From positions 1 to 64,000 of the forward strand of contig CAINED010000036.1 in NCBI GenBank assembly GCA_903847605.1: DNA of 64,000 bases. Reading direction: 5' to 3'. The DNA comes from an uncultured Hyphomicrobiales bacterium. GTDB taxonomy: Bacteria > Pseudomonadota > Alphaproteobacteria > Rhizobiales > Beijerinckiaceae. How positions within the stretch are numbered: the stretch's first letter is position 1; each line of letters starts with the position of its first letter. The notes under the pieces were generated by a model. It saw only the letters and a program-made list of their open reading frames with translations, searched no databases and was not told where the DNA came from. Shown in pieces: positions 1-8,377 of the stretch. Both the position numbers and the translations under genes were made by a program.

Positions 1-67
1 CAGATCGGACGAAGCGTCCGGCCTTCAACCCAACCGGCCAGACGGCCACACCCAACAGGAGCCTGAA

Positions 68-325
68 ATGAAAACCATCGTCACAGCAATCGCCGCCGCC
101 GCCACCCTCGGTCTCGCGGTTCTCACCAGCGCCGCACCGGCTCAGGCCGGCGGCTACGGTCACAACGTTCACCGCTCTCACTATCACAGCGGGGGATACG
201 GCAGCTTCCATGGCGGCTATGGCCACAATTACGGCTATCGCCACGTCGAGCGCTGCTTCTGGAACAAGAAGAGCTACTGGAACGGTTACGGCTGGGAATG
301 GAAGTCGGAGCGTATTTGCCGCTGA
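68..325 (+). CDS. Small secreted Gly/His/Tyr-rich protein
   Basis: An 85-residue protein starts with a clear Sec signal peptide: MKT, a hydrophobic Ala/Leu core, and a likely cleavage after APAQA near residue 27. The mature part is short and rich in Gly, His and Tyr (HGGYGHNYGYRH), with two cysteines near the C-terminus (ERCFW and ERIC) that could form a disulfide. An AGGAGCC ribosome binding site lies just upstream of the ATG. Many alphaproteobacteria carry such small periplasmic or secreted Gly/Tyr-rich proteins of unknown function. Metal binding through the His residues is possible but not shown. A hairpin terminator follows. Confidence 0.75.
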   Translation: MKTIVTAIAAAATLGLAVLTSAAPAQAGGYGHNVHRSHYHSGGYGSFHGGYGHNYGYRHVERCFWNKKSYWNGYGWEWKSERICR

Positions 326-350
326 TTGCCCCCAGTAAATGAAAAGAAAG

Positions 351-380
351 ATTGGCGGGAGCTGAAAGGCTTCCGCCAAT
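351..380 (+). terminator. Probable rho-independent terminator
   Basis: The 8-bp inverted repeat ATTGGCGG / CCGCCAAT encloses a 14-nt loop and is followed by a T-rich stretch (TTCTGTTT). It lies 26 bases after the stop codon of the small secreted protein gene. Confidence 0.6.
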
Positions 381-509
381 TTCTGTTTCGCCCGTTGCCT
401 GTTGTCGCCTAAGGCGGCTCCTTCACGATTTAAGACTTCTGCAAGACCGCGAACCTGCTGAATTGGCGAGCATAAAAACTTGCAAAATACGGTCGCAGAA
501 GCCCCGCAT

Positions 510-550
510 TTGACACAAGCGCGCGGCCCAATTATGTTCTTCTTTTGTTC
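510..550 (+). promoter_or_regulatory. Sigma-70-type promoter overlapped by a LexA (SOS) box
   Basis: TTGACA at 510-515 and TATGTT at 533-538 are 17 bases apart, a good housekeeping promoter. Overlapping its -10 and start site is GTTC-N7-GTTC at 536-550. That matches the direct-repeat LexA operator known in Alphaproteobacteria. The GTG start of the next gene is 20 bases further on. A second perfect GTTC-N7-GTTC sits in front of the paralog at 31524, which makes a chance match unlikely. Confidence 0.7.
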
Positions 551-569
551 CTAATAAATTGAGCTCTGC

Positions 570-1244
570 GTGCCCCAGCCCAGCACCATCGAAGACGACA
601 GAAAAGCGCTGGCGCGCATCGTCGCCGGGCTGTTCGCGCTGCTGAGGCTGACGGAAGGTGTCGCACCGCAACGGATTGCACGCGCCGTGCATCGCGCAGT
701 CGTTACAGTGCTGCGTCCGGCCGAATCCGCGGTGCGGCGGCTGATCTTTTTCCTGTCCCTGGGCATCAGGGTGAAGCCAGCGACGATCAGGCCGATGCCT
801 TCAAGTTTTGTCCCTGCGCGCGGGGCGAAAGCGCGCCGTGCCTTCCGGCTTTTCGATCCCCGCCTGCGTCTTTTCCGCAGGACAAAAAGCGAGCTGAAAA
901 CGGTCCGGGCACAGCCGCGCATCTCCTTTTTCGGCGACGGCGAAGTCCGCACCATAGATCTTGGACGCGCATCCAAAGACGCTAAAGCCGATGACGGGAT
1001 CGACTCCACCAAAATCTTGCGCCGGCTGGAATCGCTGAAGTCCGCGCTCGACGATCTGCCGCGTCAGGCGCGCCGTCTGAAGCGCGCGCTGCAGCGGCGG
1101 CAGAAGTCGCCGCGCCTGAAATTGCAGGGGCCTCTACGGCCCGGATTTCCGCCCGGCCATCGCGCGCGACGCAGGCACGAAATCGACGATGTGCTGCGAC
1201 GATGCCATTTTCGCGCGCGCGAGGCGCTGCCGGATACGTCTTGA
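570..1244 (+). CDS. Unknown Arg-rich basic protein, paralog 1, SOS-box controlled
   Basis: This 224-residue protein has a GTG start just downstream of the promoter and LexA box. It is very basic. A partly hydrophobic N-terminal third (ARIVAGLFALLRL and VLRPAESAVRRLI) is followed by a variable linker, a conserved PRISFFGDGEVRTI block near residue 127, a helical block (LRRLESLKSALDDLPRQARR) near 155-175, and a conserved end (LQGPLRPGFPPG ... EIDDVLRRC ... PDTS). A paralog with the same blocks in the same order is encoded at 31524-32195, with the same type of operator. I do not recognise the family. The shared blocks and shared operator argue that it is a real gene with a damage-induced role, but no enzymatic motif is visible. 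Confidence 0.7.
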   Translation: MPQPSTIEDDRKALARIVAGLFALLRLTEGVAPQRIARAVHRAVVTVLRPAESAVRRLIFFLSLGIRVKPATIRPMPSSFVPARGAKARRAFRLFDPRLRLFRRTKSELKTVRAQPRISFFGDGEVRTIDLGRASKDAKADDGIDSTKILRRLESLKSALDDLPRQARRLKRALQRRQKSPRLKLQGPLRPGFPPGHRARRRHEIDDVLRRCHFRAREALPDTS

Positions 1245-1246
1245 AA

Positions 1247-1430
1247 TATGGCGAATAGCGAATGGCGAATAGCGAATGGCGAGTAGCGAATAGGGATGTA
1301 GGGGCATCGGCACCCCCGCATGCGCTTGTCCCGCATTTCCGACCGGTTGCCCCCGACCGTGTAGAGAGATTGCTACTCCCTACTCCCTACTCCCTACTCC
1401 CTACTCGCCATTCGCCATTCGCTACTCCCC
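1247..1430. repeat. Heptamer-based inverted repeat element
   Basis: The left arm (about 1247-1297) is built from units such as GCGAATA and GCGAATG and ends in GAGTAGCGAATAGGGA. The right arm (about 1372-1430) has four tandem TACTCCC units followed by TACTCGCCATTCGCCATTCGC, roughly the reverse complement of the left arm. About 75 bases separate the arms. This is a low-complexity intergenic palindrome between the SOS gene and the TMEM43-like gene. Open frames crossing it are artefacts of the repeat. Confidence 0.75.
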
Positions 1431-1511
1431 TGCAGCAGTTGGCTAAGCCAACCGTCCGTGATTTGATGCGGCCGGGAATCGTTCGTTCAAACTCATTTTC
1501 GCGAGGCCATC

Positions 1512-2939
1512 ATGTCCGACAGCAATTCGGGTTCGAATAGCAATTGGGACAGTTCACCCGATTCCGGCGACAACTGGGGCGGCGAGGGCGGCGACAGTTT
1601 TACGGAAACGACCTACAAGTCATGGTTCGAAAGAATCATGGAAAGCCTGAAGGCGATCCTCTTCGGCTTTCTCTTCGTCATCGGCGCCTGTGCGCTGCTC
1701 TTCTGGAACGAGGGCAATTCGGCCAAGACGGCTGCGGCGCTGAATGAGGGCGCGGGCCTCGTCGCCAGCGTTTCGAGCGAGCGCGCCGATCCCGCCAACG
1801 AAGGCAAGCTCATTCACATTGCCGGCGAAACCAAAGCGGGCAATCCCGCGCGCGATCCCGACCTCAATATCGCCGGCAACGGCCTACGCCTCGTGCGCAA
1901 GGTCGAGATGTATCAGTGGAAGGAAGAGCGCAAGAGCGAGAAGCGCCAGCGTCTGGGCGGCGGCGAAGAAACAGTCACGACCTACACCTATCAGCGCACC
2001 TGGTCGGAAGACCCGATCAACTCCTCGAACTTTCGCGAATCCGCCAACCATCGCAATCCCGCCATGCCGAACGTGCGCTCGCGCGGCTTTGCCGCCGAGG
2101 GCGTGACGCTCGGCGGATTCCGTCTCGACGACCGCGTCATCAACATGCTCGGCAAGGGCGATACGTTCGATGTCGCGCCCGCCATCGCACAGCGCGCCCG
2201 CGAGCGTTTCGGCGATCGCGCCAGGGTCGAGCGCGGCGGCATCTATGTCGGCTTCAATTCGGACCAGCCGCAGATCGGCGATCTGCGCGTCACCTATACG
2301 CTGTTGCCGATCCAGCCGGTCAGCGTCGTCGGCAAACAGACGCAGAGTGGCTTCACGCCTTTCGTCACCTCGAACCAGCGCACGATCCTGCTCGCGGAAA
2401 CCGGCGTGCAGGACGCCTCTATCATGTTCAAACATGCGCAGGACGCCAACAAGATGCTGACGTGGATTTTGCGCGTCGTGGGCATCTTCGTGCTGTTCCT
2501 CGGCTTCCGCATGATGCTGACGCTGCTCGAAGTGCTCGCGAGTTTCGTGCCGATCTTCGGCGATATCGTCGGTGTCGGCGCGTCGATGGTGGCGATCCTC
2601 GCGACGGCGGTCGTCGCGCCCATCGTCATTGCCTTCGCGTGGTTCTTCTACCGGCCGCTTTATGCCGTTGGCATTCTCGCGGCGGGCTTTGCGATCTTCT
2701 ACGGGTTGAGACTGCTTGCATCGAAACGCGCGGCGTCGCGCGCGCCGCAGCCTGTGGGGATGGCGATGGCGGCAGGCGCTGGACCGGGCGCGCCGCCGAT
2801 GCAATCGATGTCGCCGGGCTTTGCGCAAGGCTTTCCGCAGCAGAACGCCCCCGGCCAGTATGCGCCGCCGCAACAGCAAGCCCCGCAACCGCAGCAACGC
2901 GGCGGGTCGTTCCTGCCGCCGGGTTTTGGCAAGAAATAG
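1512..2939 (+). CDS. TMEM43-family membrane protein
   Basis: A 475-residue protein opens with a hydrophilic Ser/Asn/Gly-rich tail (residues 1-30). A first transmembrane helix (about 46-66, ILFGFLFVIGACALLFW) follows, then a long extramembrane domain (about 70-310) that contains VEMYQWKEE and TYTYQRTW, a cluster of three more helices (about 318-400), and a Pro/Gln-rich tail. The layout (one N-terminal helix, large luminal/periplasmic domain, C-terminal helices) and the WNEGNS and YQW motifs fit the TMEM43 (LUMA) family, which occurs in bacteria as well as animals. The bacterial role is unknown. The gene stands alone, 267 bases after the SOS-type gene. Confidence 0.75.
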   Translation: MSDSNSGSNSNWDSSPDSGDNWGGEGGDSFTETTYKSWFERIMESLKAILFGFLFVIGACALLFWNEGNSAKTAAALNEGAGLVASVSSERADPANEGKLIHIAGETKAGNPARDPDLNIAGNGLRLVRKVEMYQWKEERKSEKRQRLGGGEETVTTYTYQRTWSEDPINSSNFRESANHRNPAMPNVRSRGFAAEGVTLGGFRLDDRVINMLGKGDTFDVAPAIAQRARERFGDRARVERGGIYVGFNSDQPQIGDLRVTYTLLPIQPVSVVGKQTQSGFTPFVTSNQRTILLAETGVQDASIMFKHAQDANKMLTWILRVVGIFVLFLGFRMMLTLLEVLASFVPIFGDIVGVGASMVAILATAVVAPIVIAFAWFFYRPLYAVGILAAGFAIFYGLRLLASKRAASRAPQPVGMAMAAGAGPGAPPMQSMSPGFAQGFPQQNAPGQYAPPQQQAPQPQQRGGSFLPPGFGKK

Positions 2940-3023
2940 AAGCGAGGGAGGATCGTTCGAAGGTCGGAATGCCGTTCAGCAATGGAAGTGACTGCCCATT
3001 CACCCCGGACTAAGGACACGGCC

Positions 3024-3605
3024 ATGACCATGTACCATGAGGGAAACCGCAGCCTGCAGGACGAATTCGGCAGCCACGCGCTCGCCGACAGGCTGGAAAG
3101 TTTCGCGCGCACCGCCTTTTCCGACGAGGACAAGGCCTTCATCGAAAGCGTCGGCTTCTTCTTTCTGGCGACTGCCGATGCAAAGGCGCATCCCGATTGC
3201 TCGTTCAAGGCGGGACCGCCGGGCTTTGTGAAGGTCATCGAGCCAAACGTGCTGGCCTTCCCCGACTATGACGGCAACGGCATGTTCAAGTCGCTCGGCA
3301 ATATCGTCGACAACGGCCATGTCGGCATGCTCTTCATCGCCATGGGAGAAAGGCCGCGCCGCCTTCGCGTCAACGGCGCAGCGAAACTGTCGACGACTGA
3401 TCCACTGCTGGCGCAATTCGACGGCGCGCAGATGATCGTGCGTGTGACGGCAGCGCATATATTTCCAAACTGCCCGCGCTATATTCCCGACATGGCCGCT
3501 CAAACGCCGTCCGTCTATCTGCCGAAGAAAGGCGAAACGCCCGTCGAGCCCGTGTGGAAGACATTCGATGTCTTCAAGGACGTCGTGCCGCCACGACGGG
3601 TTTGA
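3024..3605 (+). CDS. Pyridoxamine 5'-phosphate oxidase-family FMN-binding protein
   Basis: A 193-residue protein has the split-barrel flavin-binding pattern: SVGFFFLATADAKAHPDCSFK, GPPGFVKV, LAFPDYDGNGMFKSLGNI and GHVGMLFI. Members bind FMN or F420-like flavins and range from oxidases to plain flavin carriers, so the substrate cannot be named. The ATG at 3024 is chosen because TAAGGA lies 13 bases before it; the in-frame ATG at 2982 has no ribosome binding site. The gene stands alone, convergent with the next gene. Confidence 0.75.
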   Translation: MTMYHEGNRSLQDEFGSHALADRLESFARTAFSDEDKAFIESVGFFFLATADAKAHPDCSFKAGPPGFVKVIEPNVLAFPDYDGNGMFKSLGNIVDNGHVGMLFIAMGERPRRLRVNGAAKLSTTDPLLAQFDGAQMIVRVTAAHIFPNCPRYIPDMAAQTPSVYLPKKGETPVEPVWKTFDVFKDVVPPRRV

Positions 3606-3630
3606 TCCGATCTGAATCCTTAATGACAGC

Positions 3631-3960
3631 TCAGCGCAACCGGCAACTCTCGCCTTGGATCTCGTAGCGTCCGTTCCGGAATTGCTGAAAGTGCATCATG
3701 AACTGGCCCTTTGCATCGAGGATTTGCAAATCCTTGATGTCGGCCCTTCCGCTGACTGACTTGTCCATGACTTTCAACGTGCCCTTGCGGGGCGGCTGTC
3801 CCCCGCCAACAATCGAGACTTCGCCGGATTTCGAAAAGGTCGCCTTCAAGCCTCCACAGTCGATCGTCTTGCCCAGCACGGGATTGGCCTGCGCCAACGC
3901 CTGTCCCGAAACGCCAGTGCAGATCATCGCGGCAAATGCAAAATGCGTCACAAATTTCAT
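3631..3960 (-). CDS. Small secreted hypothetical protein
   Basis: A 109-residue protein has a signal peptide (MKFVTHFAFAAMICTGVSG, cut after ALA near residue 24). The short mature domain contains two cysteines (DCGG and ESCR), likely a disulfide in the periplasm. GGGAG seven bases before the ATG at 3960 favours that start over an ATG 48 bases upstream. No family was recognised. It lies between a flavin-binding protein gene (convergent) and the TcuA-like flavoprotein gene (upstream, same strand), and it may be cotranscribed with neither. Confidence 0.6.
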   Translation of the reverse strand: MKFVTHFAFAAMICTGVSGQALAQANPVLGKTIDCGGLKATFSKSGEVSIVGGGQPPRKGTLKVMDKSVSGRADIKDLQILDAKGQFMMHFQQFRNGRYEIQGESCRLR

Positions 3961-4029
3961 TCGATGCTCCCTCTTTTTAATGCGGCGATTTTCGTCAATC
4001 GCAACCACGGTTGCAAGTGACGTTTATGT

Positions 4030-5508
4030 TCATGCACGCGCCGCGCCCTCGCCCGCCACGCGGCCGAAGACCGCTGCCGACATCAGGCCAGCGCCGCCGG
4101 GATAGTTGAAATAAAAGAGTCCCCCCACCATTTCGCCGGCGGCATAAAGGCCGGGAATGACGCGCGCGTCCGCATCGAGCACCCGTCCATCGGTATCGAT
4201 GCGCAAGCCGCCGAATGTGAAGGTGATGCCACAGGTGACCGCATAGGCTTCGAACGGGCCTTCATCCAGCGCCAGCGCCCAGTTGGATTTCGGTATGGCA
4301 AGGCCGCGCGTGCCGCGCCCGTCCTTGCGTCCCGCATCGTAGGGAATATCCGCGCGCACCGCGGCGTTGAAATCGCGGATCGTGGCAACGGCTTTCTCGC
4401 GATTGATGCCTTCGAGTTTGCCGATCAGTTCTTCCAGTGTCGCGGCCTGAAAGCGCGCCGACTGGCGCACGCGATATTCGCCATGCAGTTGCGCCGAACC
4501 CTTCGCGTCGAAGATTTGCCAGGCGATCTGCGAGGGCTGGGCGAGGATAGCGCGTCCGAGCTTCGCATAGGTGAGCGAGCGTATATCCGCGCCTTCGTCG
4601 AAGAAGCGCTCGCCATTGGCATTCAGCACGATTCCCGCGAGATAGTCGTCGCGCTTGAAGACGGTGCCGAAGGCGAGTTCGTTCGTCTCCGGCGCATTGA
4701 AATCCCAGCTCGAGGCATGACAGCCCGACCAGTGGCCATAGGCCATCGCGCCGATATCGAGCGCCATACGCAATCCGTCGCCGGTGTTGAATCGCGAGCC
4801 GCGCACGCGCGCGAGATCCCAGGAGGGCCCGAGATAGCGCGTGCGCATTTCCGTATTCGCCTCGAAGCCGCCGCAGGCCAGCACGACTGCGCCGGTCTCA
4901 TAGCGCACATCGTCGCCGTCACTTCGCGCCATGACGCCATGCACGCCGCCTGCGTCCTCGACCAGCGAGAGAACACGCGTATCGTAATGGATGTGTATGT
5001 TCTTTTTCTCGCAGGCGGCAAAGAGCGAGGTTGATATGCCATCGCCGCCGCCAAGACATTCCACCGCGCTGCCGCCGGAAAACTTGATGCGCCCGTCAGG
5101 CAATTTGAACTGCCATTCGTAAAGCGGGAGGAAGCGCACGCCCTGCGCGCGCAGCCACAGCATGGTTTCGCGGCTGCGGTCGATTAGCAGGCCGGCCATG
5201 TCGGGATGCACGCGATATTCGGTGACGCGGCCGAGATCGTCGAAATACTGTTCGCGCGTATATTCGCCGAAATCGGCGCGCGCGCGCTCGGCCTCGCCGA
5301 TCTCGCCGACCAGCGCCTCTATGTCCTCGACGCCGCGATAGACGGCGCGCATGGCTCCGTTGGAAAATCGCGTGTTGCCGCCGCGTTCTTCAATGGGCGC
5401 GCGTTCGATGACGATGACTGATTTGCCCGCCTCATGCGCCGTCAGCGCCGAGCAAAGCCCCGATAGACCCGCGCCAACGATGACGACATCCGCCGTATGA
5501 GTGTGCAT
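4030..5508 (-). CDS. tcuA: FAD-dependent tricarballylate dehydrogenase / fumarate reductase-type flavoprotein
   Basis: A 492-residue FAD_binding_2 protein begins with a Rossmann motif (VVIVGAGLSGLCSAL) and has the family C-terminal FAD signature (PGLYAAGEMVGGLFYFNYPG). TcuA oxidises tricarballylate to cis-aconitate. Relatives reduce fumarate or oxidise 3-ketosteroids and urocanate, so the substrate here is inferred from overall resemblance only. The start at 5508 has GGGGAG seven bases upstream; two ATGs just before it (5523, 5520) have none. No tcuB or tcuC is next to it. The tricarboxylate-type transporter tctCBA is 20 kb away, so a shared pathway is a guess. Confidence 0.65.
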   Translation of the reverse strand: MHTHTADVVIVGAGLSGLCSALTAHEAGKSVIVIERAPIEERGGNTRFSNGAMRAVYRGVEDIEALVGEIGEAERARADFGEYTREQYFDDLGRVTEYRVHPDMAGLLIDRSRETMLWLRAQGVRFLPLYEWQFKLPDGRIKFSGGSAVECLGGGDGISTSLFAACEKKNIHIHYDTRVLSLVEDAGGVHGVMARSDGDDVRYETGAVVLACGGFEANTEMRTRYLGPSWDLARVRGSRFNTGDGLRMALDIGAMAYGHWSGCHASSWDFNAPETNELAFGTVFKRDDYLAGIVLNANGERFFDEGADIRSLTYAKLGRAILAQPSQIAWQIFDAKGSAQLHGEYRVRQSARFQAATLEELIGKLEGINREKAVATIRDFNAAVRADIPYDAGRKDGRGTRGLAIPKSNWALALDEGPFEAYAVTCGITFTFGGLRIDTDGRVLDADARVIPGLYAAGEMVGGLFYFNYPGGAGLMSAAVFGRVAGEGAARA

Positions 5509-5526
5509 TTCGCTCCCCATCATTTC

Positions 5527-6651
5527 TTAGCGTTGTGGATTGCGCCTCTGCGCATTCTGCTGCCGCCATTCGTCCATCTCGCGGCGATGCTGTTCCTCGA
5601 TTTCCCACCGGTCCGTGCGCCGTTCAAGCTCGTGGTTGAGTTCGAAGCCGATGAGTATCGCGAGCGCCGAAAGCCAGAGCCAGAGCATCAGACCGACGAT
5701 CGCCGCAATCGAACCGTAGGTCGCGGCGAGATTGCCGAGGTGCTCGACATACCAGGAGAAGGCGAGCGACACCGCGATCCATAGCGCCGCGCCGAGACAG
5801 CTTCCCCACAAAGACCAGCGCGCGCGTTGCGGCGGCCGGCTCGGTCCGTAGCGGTTCAGCAAAATCAGAAACACGACAGTGATCGAATAGAGTAAGGGCC
5901 AGCGCAGGTAGACGAAGACCCTCGCGAATGAGCCCTGCAGGTTCACGTAAGAGAGCAGCACAGGTACGAGCACCAGCACAGCCAGTGTCGCGAGAAAGAC
6001 CGCCACGGCGCCCAGCGTGAACAGCGCGGAATATATGTTGTAAACGAGAATGCTGCGTTTCTCGTCCTCGTTGTAGATAATGTTCATCGCGTCGAACATC
6101 GACTTCATGCCGGCATTCGCGCTCCATACGGCGACGAGAATGCTGCCGACGATCAGCGCACTCATGTTCGAGCGTCCGGCTCCCGCGATCGCCCGCGCCT
6201 GTTGCTGCATCAGGTCGAGCGCGCCGGCCGGCAGGAGAAAGGCGATGTCCGACAGCAGCGAGACGATCTGCGCGGGATCTGCAAAGAAGCCGTAAAGCCA
6301 GATCAGTACGGTGAGCGCCGGGAAGAGCGAAAGCATCACGTAAAAGGCGACGCCCGCCGCGATCAGCATCAGGCGGTCGCGGAATACCTCATCGTAAATC
6401 TTGCAGGTAACTTCCCACCAGCCGTAAAGCGTGAGGCCCTGCGGCTTTGAAGCCGTGTGCGTGCGGGCGGGATCGGGCGCAGGCGCTACCGGAGGCGGAA
6501 GCGGCGGTTCCTCGGCGATGGCTTTTTCGCGGGGCTTGCCGATGCCCGCGAGTTTTCCGGCAGACTTGACCGCGCCGGCCAGCGCGCCCGCCGCGCCGGA
6601 GGCAGCGCCGCGCAGCGCATCCGATAACTTGCCGGCGAATGGCAATTTCAA
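5527..6651 (-). CDS. YihY/BrkB-family inner membrane protein
   Basis: A 374-residue membrane protein has a Pro/Ala-rich cytoplasmic N-terminus (1-75). The YihY domain then has about six transmembrane helices, with the recognisable DRLMLIAAGVAFYVMLSLFP, the helix ending in SVWSANAGMKSMFDAMN-like residues, and ATYGSIAAIVGLMLWLWLS. The C-terminal tail is charged (EIEEQHRREMDEWRQQ). The family was once called ribonuclease BN in error and is now treated as a membrane protein linked to lipid transport or envelope integrity. The start is a TTG with weak support; a second TTG two codons on is equally possible. It ends 19 bases upstream of the TcuA-like gene on the same strand. Confidence 0.8.
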   Translation of the reverse strand: MKLPFAGKLSDALRGAASGAAGALAGAVKSAGKLAGIGKPREKAIAEEPPLPPPVAPAPDPARTHTASKPQGLTLYGWWEVTCKIYDEVFRDRLMLIAAGVAFYVMLSLFPALTVLIWLYGFFADPAQIVSLLSDIAFLLPAGALDLMQQQARAIAGAGRSNMSALIVGSILVAVWSANAGMKSMFDAMNIIYNEDEKRSILVYNIYSALFTLGAVAVFLATLAVLVLVPVLLSYVNLQGSFARVFVYLRWPLLYSITVVFLILLNRYGPSRPPQRARWSLWGSCLGAALWIAVSLAFSWYVEHLGNLAATYGSIAAIVGLMLWLWLSALAILIGFELNHELERRTDRWEIEEQHRREMDEWRQQNAQRRNPQR

Positions 6652-6673
6652 ATCCTGCGTCCCCGCAAATCCA

Positions 6674-7948
6674 TCAGGCGAAGGCTATCGTAATCCGCGG
6701 CGCATCGCCAAACAGCCGACGATGCTCCGCGAGCGCGTAGCGGTCGGTCATGCCGGCTATATAATCTGTCACGACGCGAAACCGCCGGGCGTCGTCACCG
6801 GCGGCCGCAGCCGCCCGCATCGTCCATTCCGCCGGCATGTCCTGGGGGTGGGCGCAAAAGCGATCGAACAGGCGCTCGACGACGGCGGCGGCCTCGCCTC
6901 GCACCTTCATCACGCGCGCGTGGCGATACATGTGCGGATAGAGGAAGCCCTTCAGCGCCTTGTCGGCCTCAATGAAGGCGTCCGAAAAAGAAACCAGCGC
7001 CCTGCCCGCGCAGCGCACATCGGCCGCCGATGGCGGCGCCGCCTCCGCCAGCCTTCGCTGACTTTCCGTAATGGCGTCCTCGACAAAGCGGGTGATGACG
7101 CGCCTGCCGATTTCATGGATGACGCGCCCGCGTTCGAGGCCGGGATGCAGCCTGTCGATCTCGCCGAGAATTTCGCGCAGAAGATCGACGGAACGCAGAT
7201 CGTCGAGTTCGAACAGGCCTGCGCGCAAGCCATCGTCGATATCGTGGGCATTGTAGGCGATGTCGTCGGCTATAGCGGCTGATTGCGCCTCCGCGCTCGC
7301 AAAGCTCCGGAGTTCCAGCGGAAACTGCGCATCGAATTCGAGGATCGCCAGCGGCACGCCGCGCTCCCTGTATTTCGCGAGCGCGTGCGGGCCGGTCATG
7401 GGACCGTTATGTTTCACAAGGCCCTCAAGCGTTTCCCAGCACAGGTTCAGCCCGTCATGGCCGGCATAGCGGCGCTCGAGCCGGGTGACGATGCGTAGCG
7501 CCTGCGCGTTGTGATCGAAGCCGCCGTGAGCCGCCATCTTCTCTTCAAGAACATCCTCGCCGGTATGGCCGAAGGGCGTGTGGCCCAGGTCGTGCGCGAG
7601 GGCGAGAGCTTCGGCGAGATCGTCGTCGAGCCCCAACGCCCGGGCCAAAGCGCGGGCGATCTGGCCGACTTCGATCGTATGGGTCAGGCGCGTGCGGTAA
7701 TGGTCGCCCTCGTGCGGCACGAAGACCTGCGTCTTGTGGGCGAGGCGGCGGAAGGCCGTCGAATGGATGATGCGGTCGCGGTCACGCTGGAATTCCGTGC
7801 GCGTCGGCGAAAGCGGTTCGGGCATGAGCCGTCCCCGGCTTTGCGCGGGATCGGCCGCCCACGGCGCAAAGACGCCGCGCCGGCCAGCGGGCGGCGGAAA
7901 GTTCGCCGAAGACAGGGGTCCCGCCTGTCCGTATCGTTGAACCGCCAT
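6674..7948 (-). CDS. dgt: Deoxyguanosinetriphosphate triphosphohydrolase-like HD protein
   Basis: A 424-residue HD-superfamily enzyme hydrolyses dNTPs to nucleosides and triphosphate. The signatures are [32 protein letters not shown] with the first metal His, and [14 protein letters not shown] carrying the HD pair. [14 protein letters not shown] and the YNAHDIDD block complete the metal site. Length and motifs match the type-2 dGTPase-like subfamily common in Alphaproteobacteria. It is divergent from the erpA-type gene, a neighbourhood widely conserved in this class. Confidence 0.9.
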   Translation of the reverse strand: MAVQRYGQAGPLSSANFPPPAGRRGVFAPWAADPAQSRGRLMPEPLSPTRTEFQRDRDRIIHSTAFRRLAHKTQVFVPHEGDHYRTRLTHTIEVGQIARALARALGLDDDLAEALALAHDLGHTPFGHTGEDVLEEKMAAHGGFDHNAQALRIVTRLERRYAGHDGLNLCWETLEGLVKHNGPMTGPHALAKYRERGVPLAILEFDAQFPLELRSFASAEAQSAAIADDIAYNAHDIDDGLRAGLFELDDLRSVDLLREILGEIDRLHPGLERGRVIHEIGRRVITRFVEDAITESQRRLAEAAPPSAADVRCAGRALVSFSDAFIEADKALKGFLYPHMYRHARVMKVRGEAAAVVERLFDRFCAHPQDMPAEWTMRAAAAAGDDARRFRVVTDYIAGMTDRYALAEHRRLFGDAPRITIAFA

Positions 7949-8020
7949 GATGCCGGGCTTATATGTCGGTCAGAGTCGTGGCAAGACATCATGCCGGATG
8001 CCGCCACACAGGATACCGAC

Positions 8021-8365
8021 ATGAGCGAGACCGCGACCGAGGAACTGCCTGTCGTCACCGACCGTGCCGCCAGGCGCATCGCGAAGGTGTTAGCCGGCGA
8101 GGCTGAAGGATCGATGTTCCGCGTCGCCGTGCAAGGCGGCGGATGTTCGGGCTTTCAGTACACGTTCGATATCGTGCCCAGGCGCGAGGCCGACGATCTC
8201 GCCATCGAGCGGGATGGCGTCACTGTGCTTGTCGATTCCGTGTCGCTCGATTTTCTCAAAGGCGCGAAAATCGACTTCGTCGATAATCTGATCGGCCAGT
8301 CGTTCCAGATCGACAACCCCAATGCTACGGCCGCCTGCGGCTGCGGAACGAGCTTTTCGGTCTGA
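8021..8365 (+). CDS. erpA: A-type iron-sulfur cluster carrier/insertion protein
   Basis: A 114-residue HesB/IscA-family protein carries the three cluster-binding cysteines: C42 in GGGCSGF and C106/C108 in ACGCGTSF at the C-terminus. It delivers Fe-S clusters to target enzymes in the cytosol. The ATG at 8021 has AGGA eight bases upstream. An in-frame ATG at 7991 would add ten residues without a comparable site. Whether it is ErpA or IscA in the strict sense cannot be told from one sequence. It is divergent from dgt and convergent with the MFS gene. Confidence 0.9.
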   Translation: MSETATEELPVVTDRAARRIAKVLAGEAEGSMFRVAVQGGGCSGFQYTFDIVPRREADDLAIERDGVTVLVDSVSLDFLKGAKIDFVDNLIGQSFQIDNPNATAACGCGTSFSV

Positions 8366-8377
8366 GGCCGATTTCGC

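Noticed and set aside
1262-1540. A 92-codon plus-strand frame across the heptamer repeat.
   Set aside because: Its product (repeated short words such as SLLPTRHSPF) is only the translation of the repeat.
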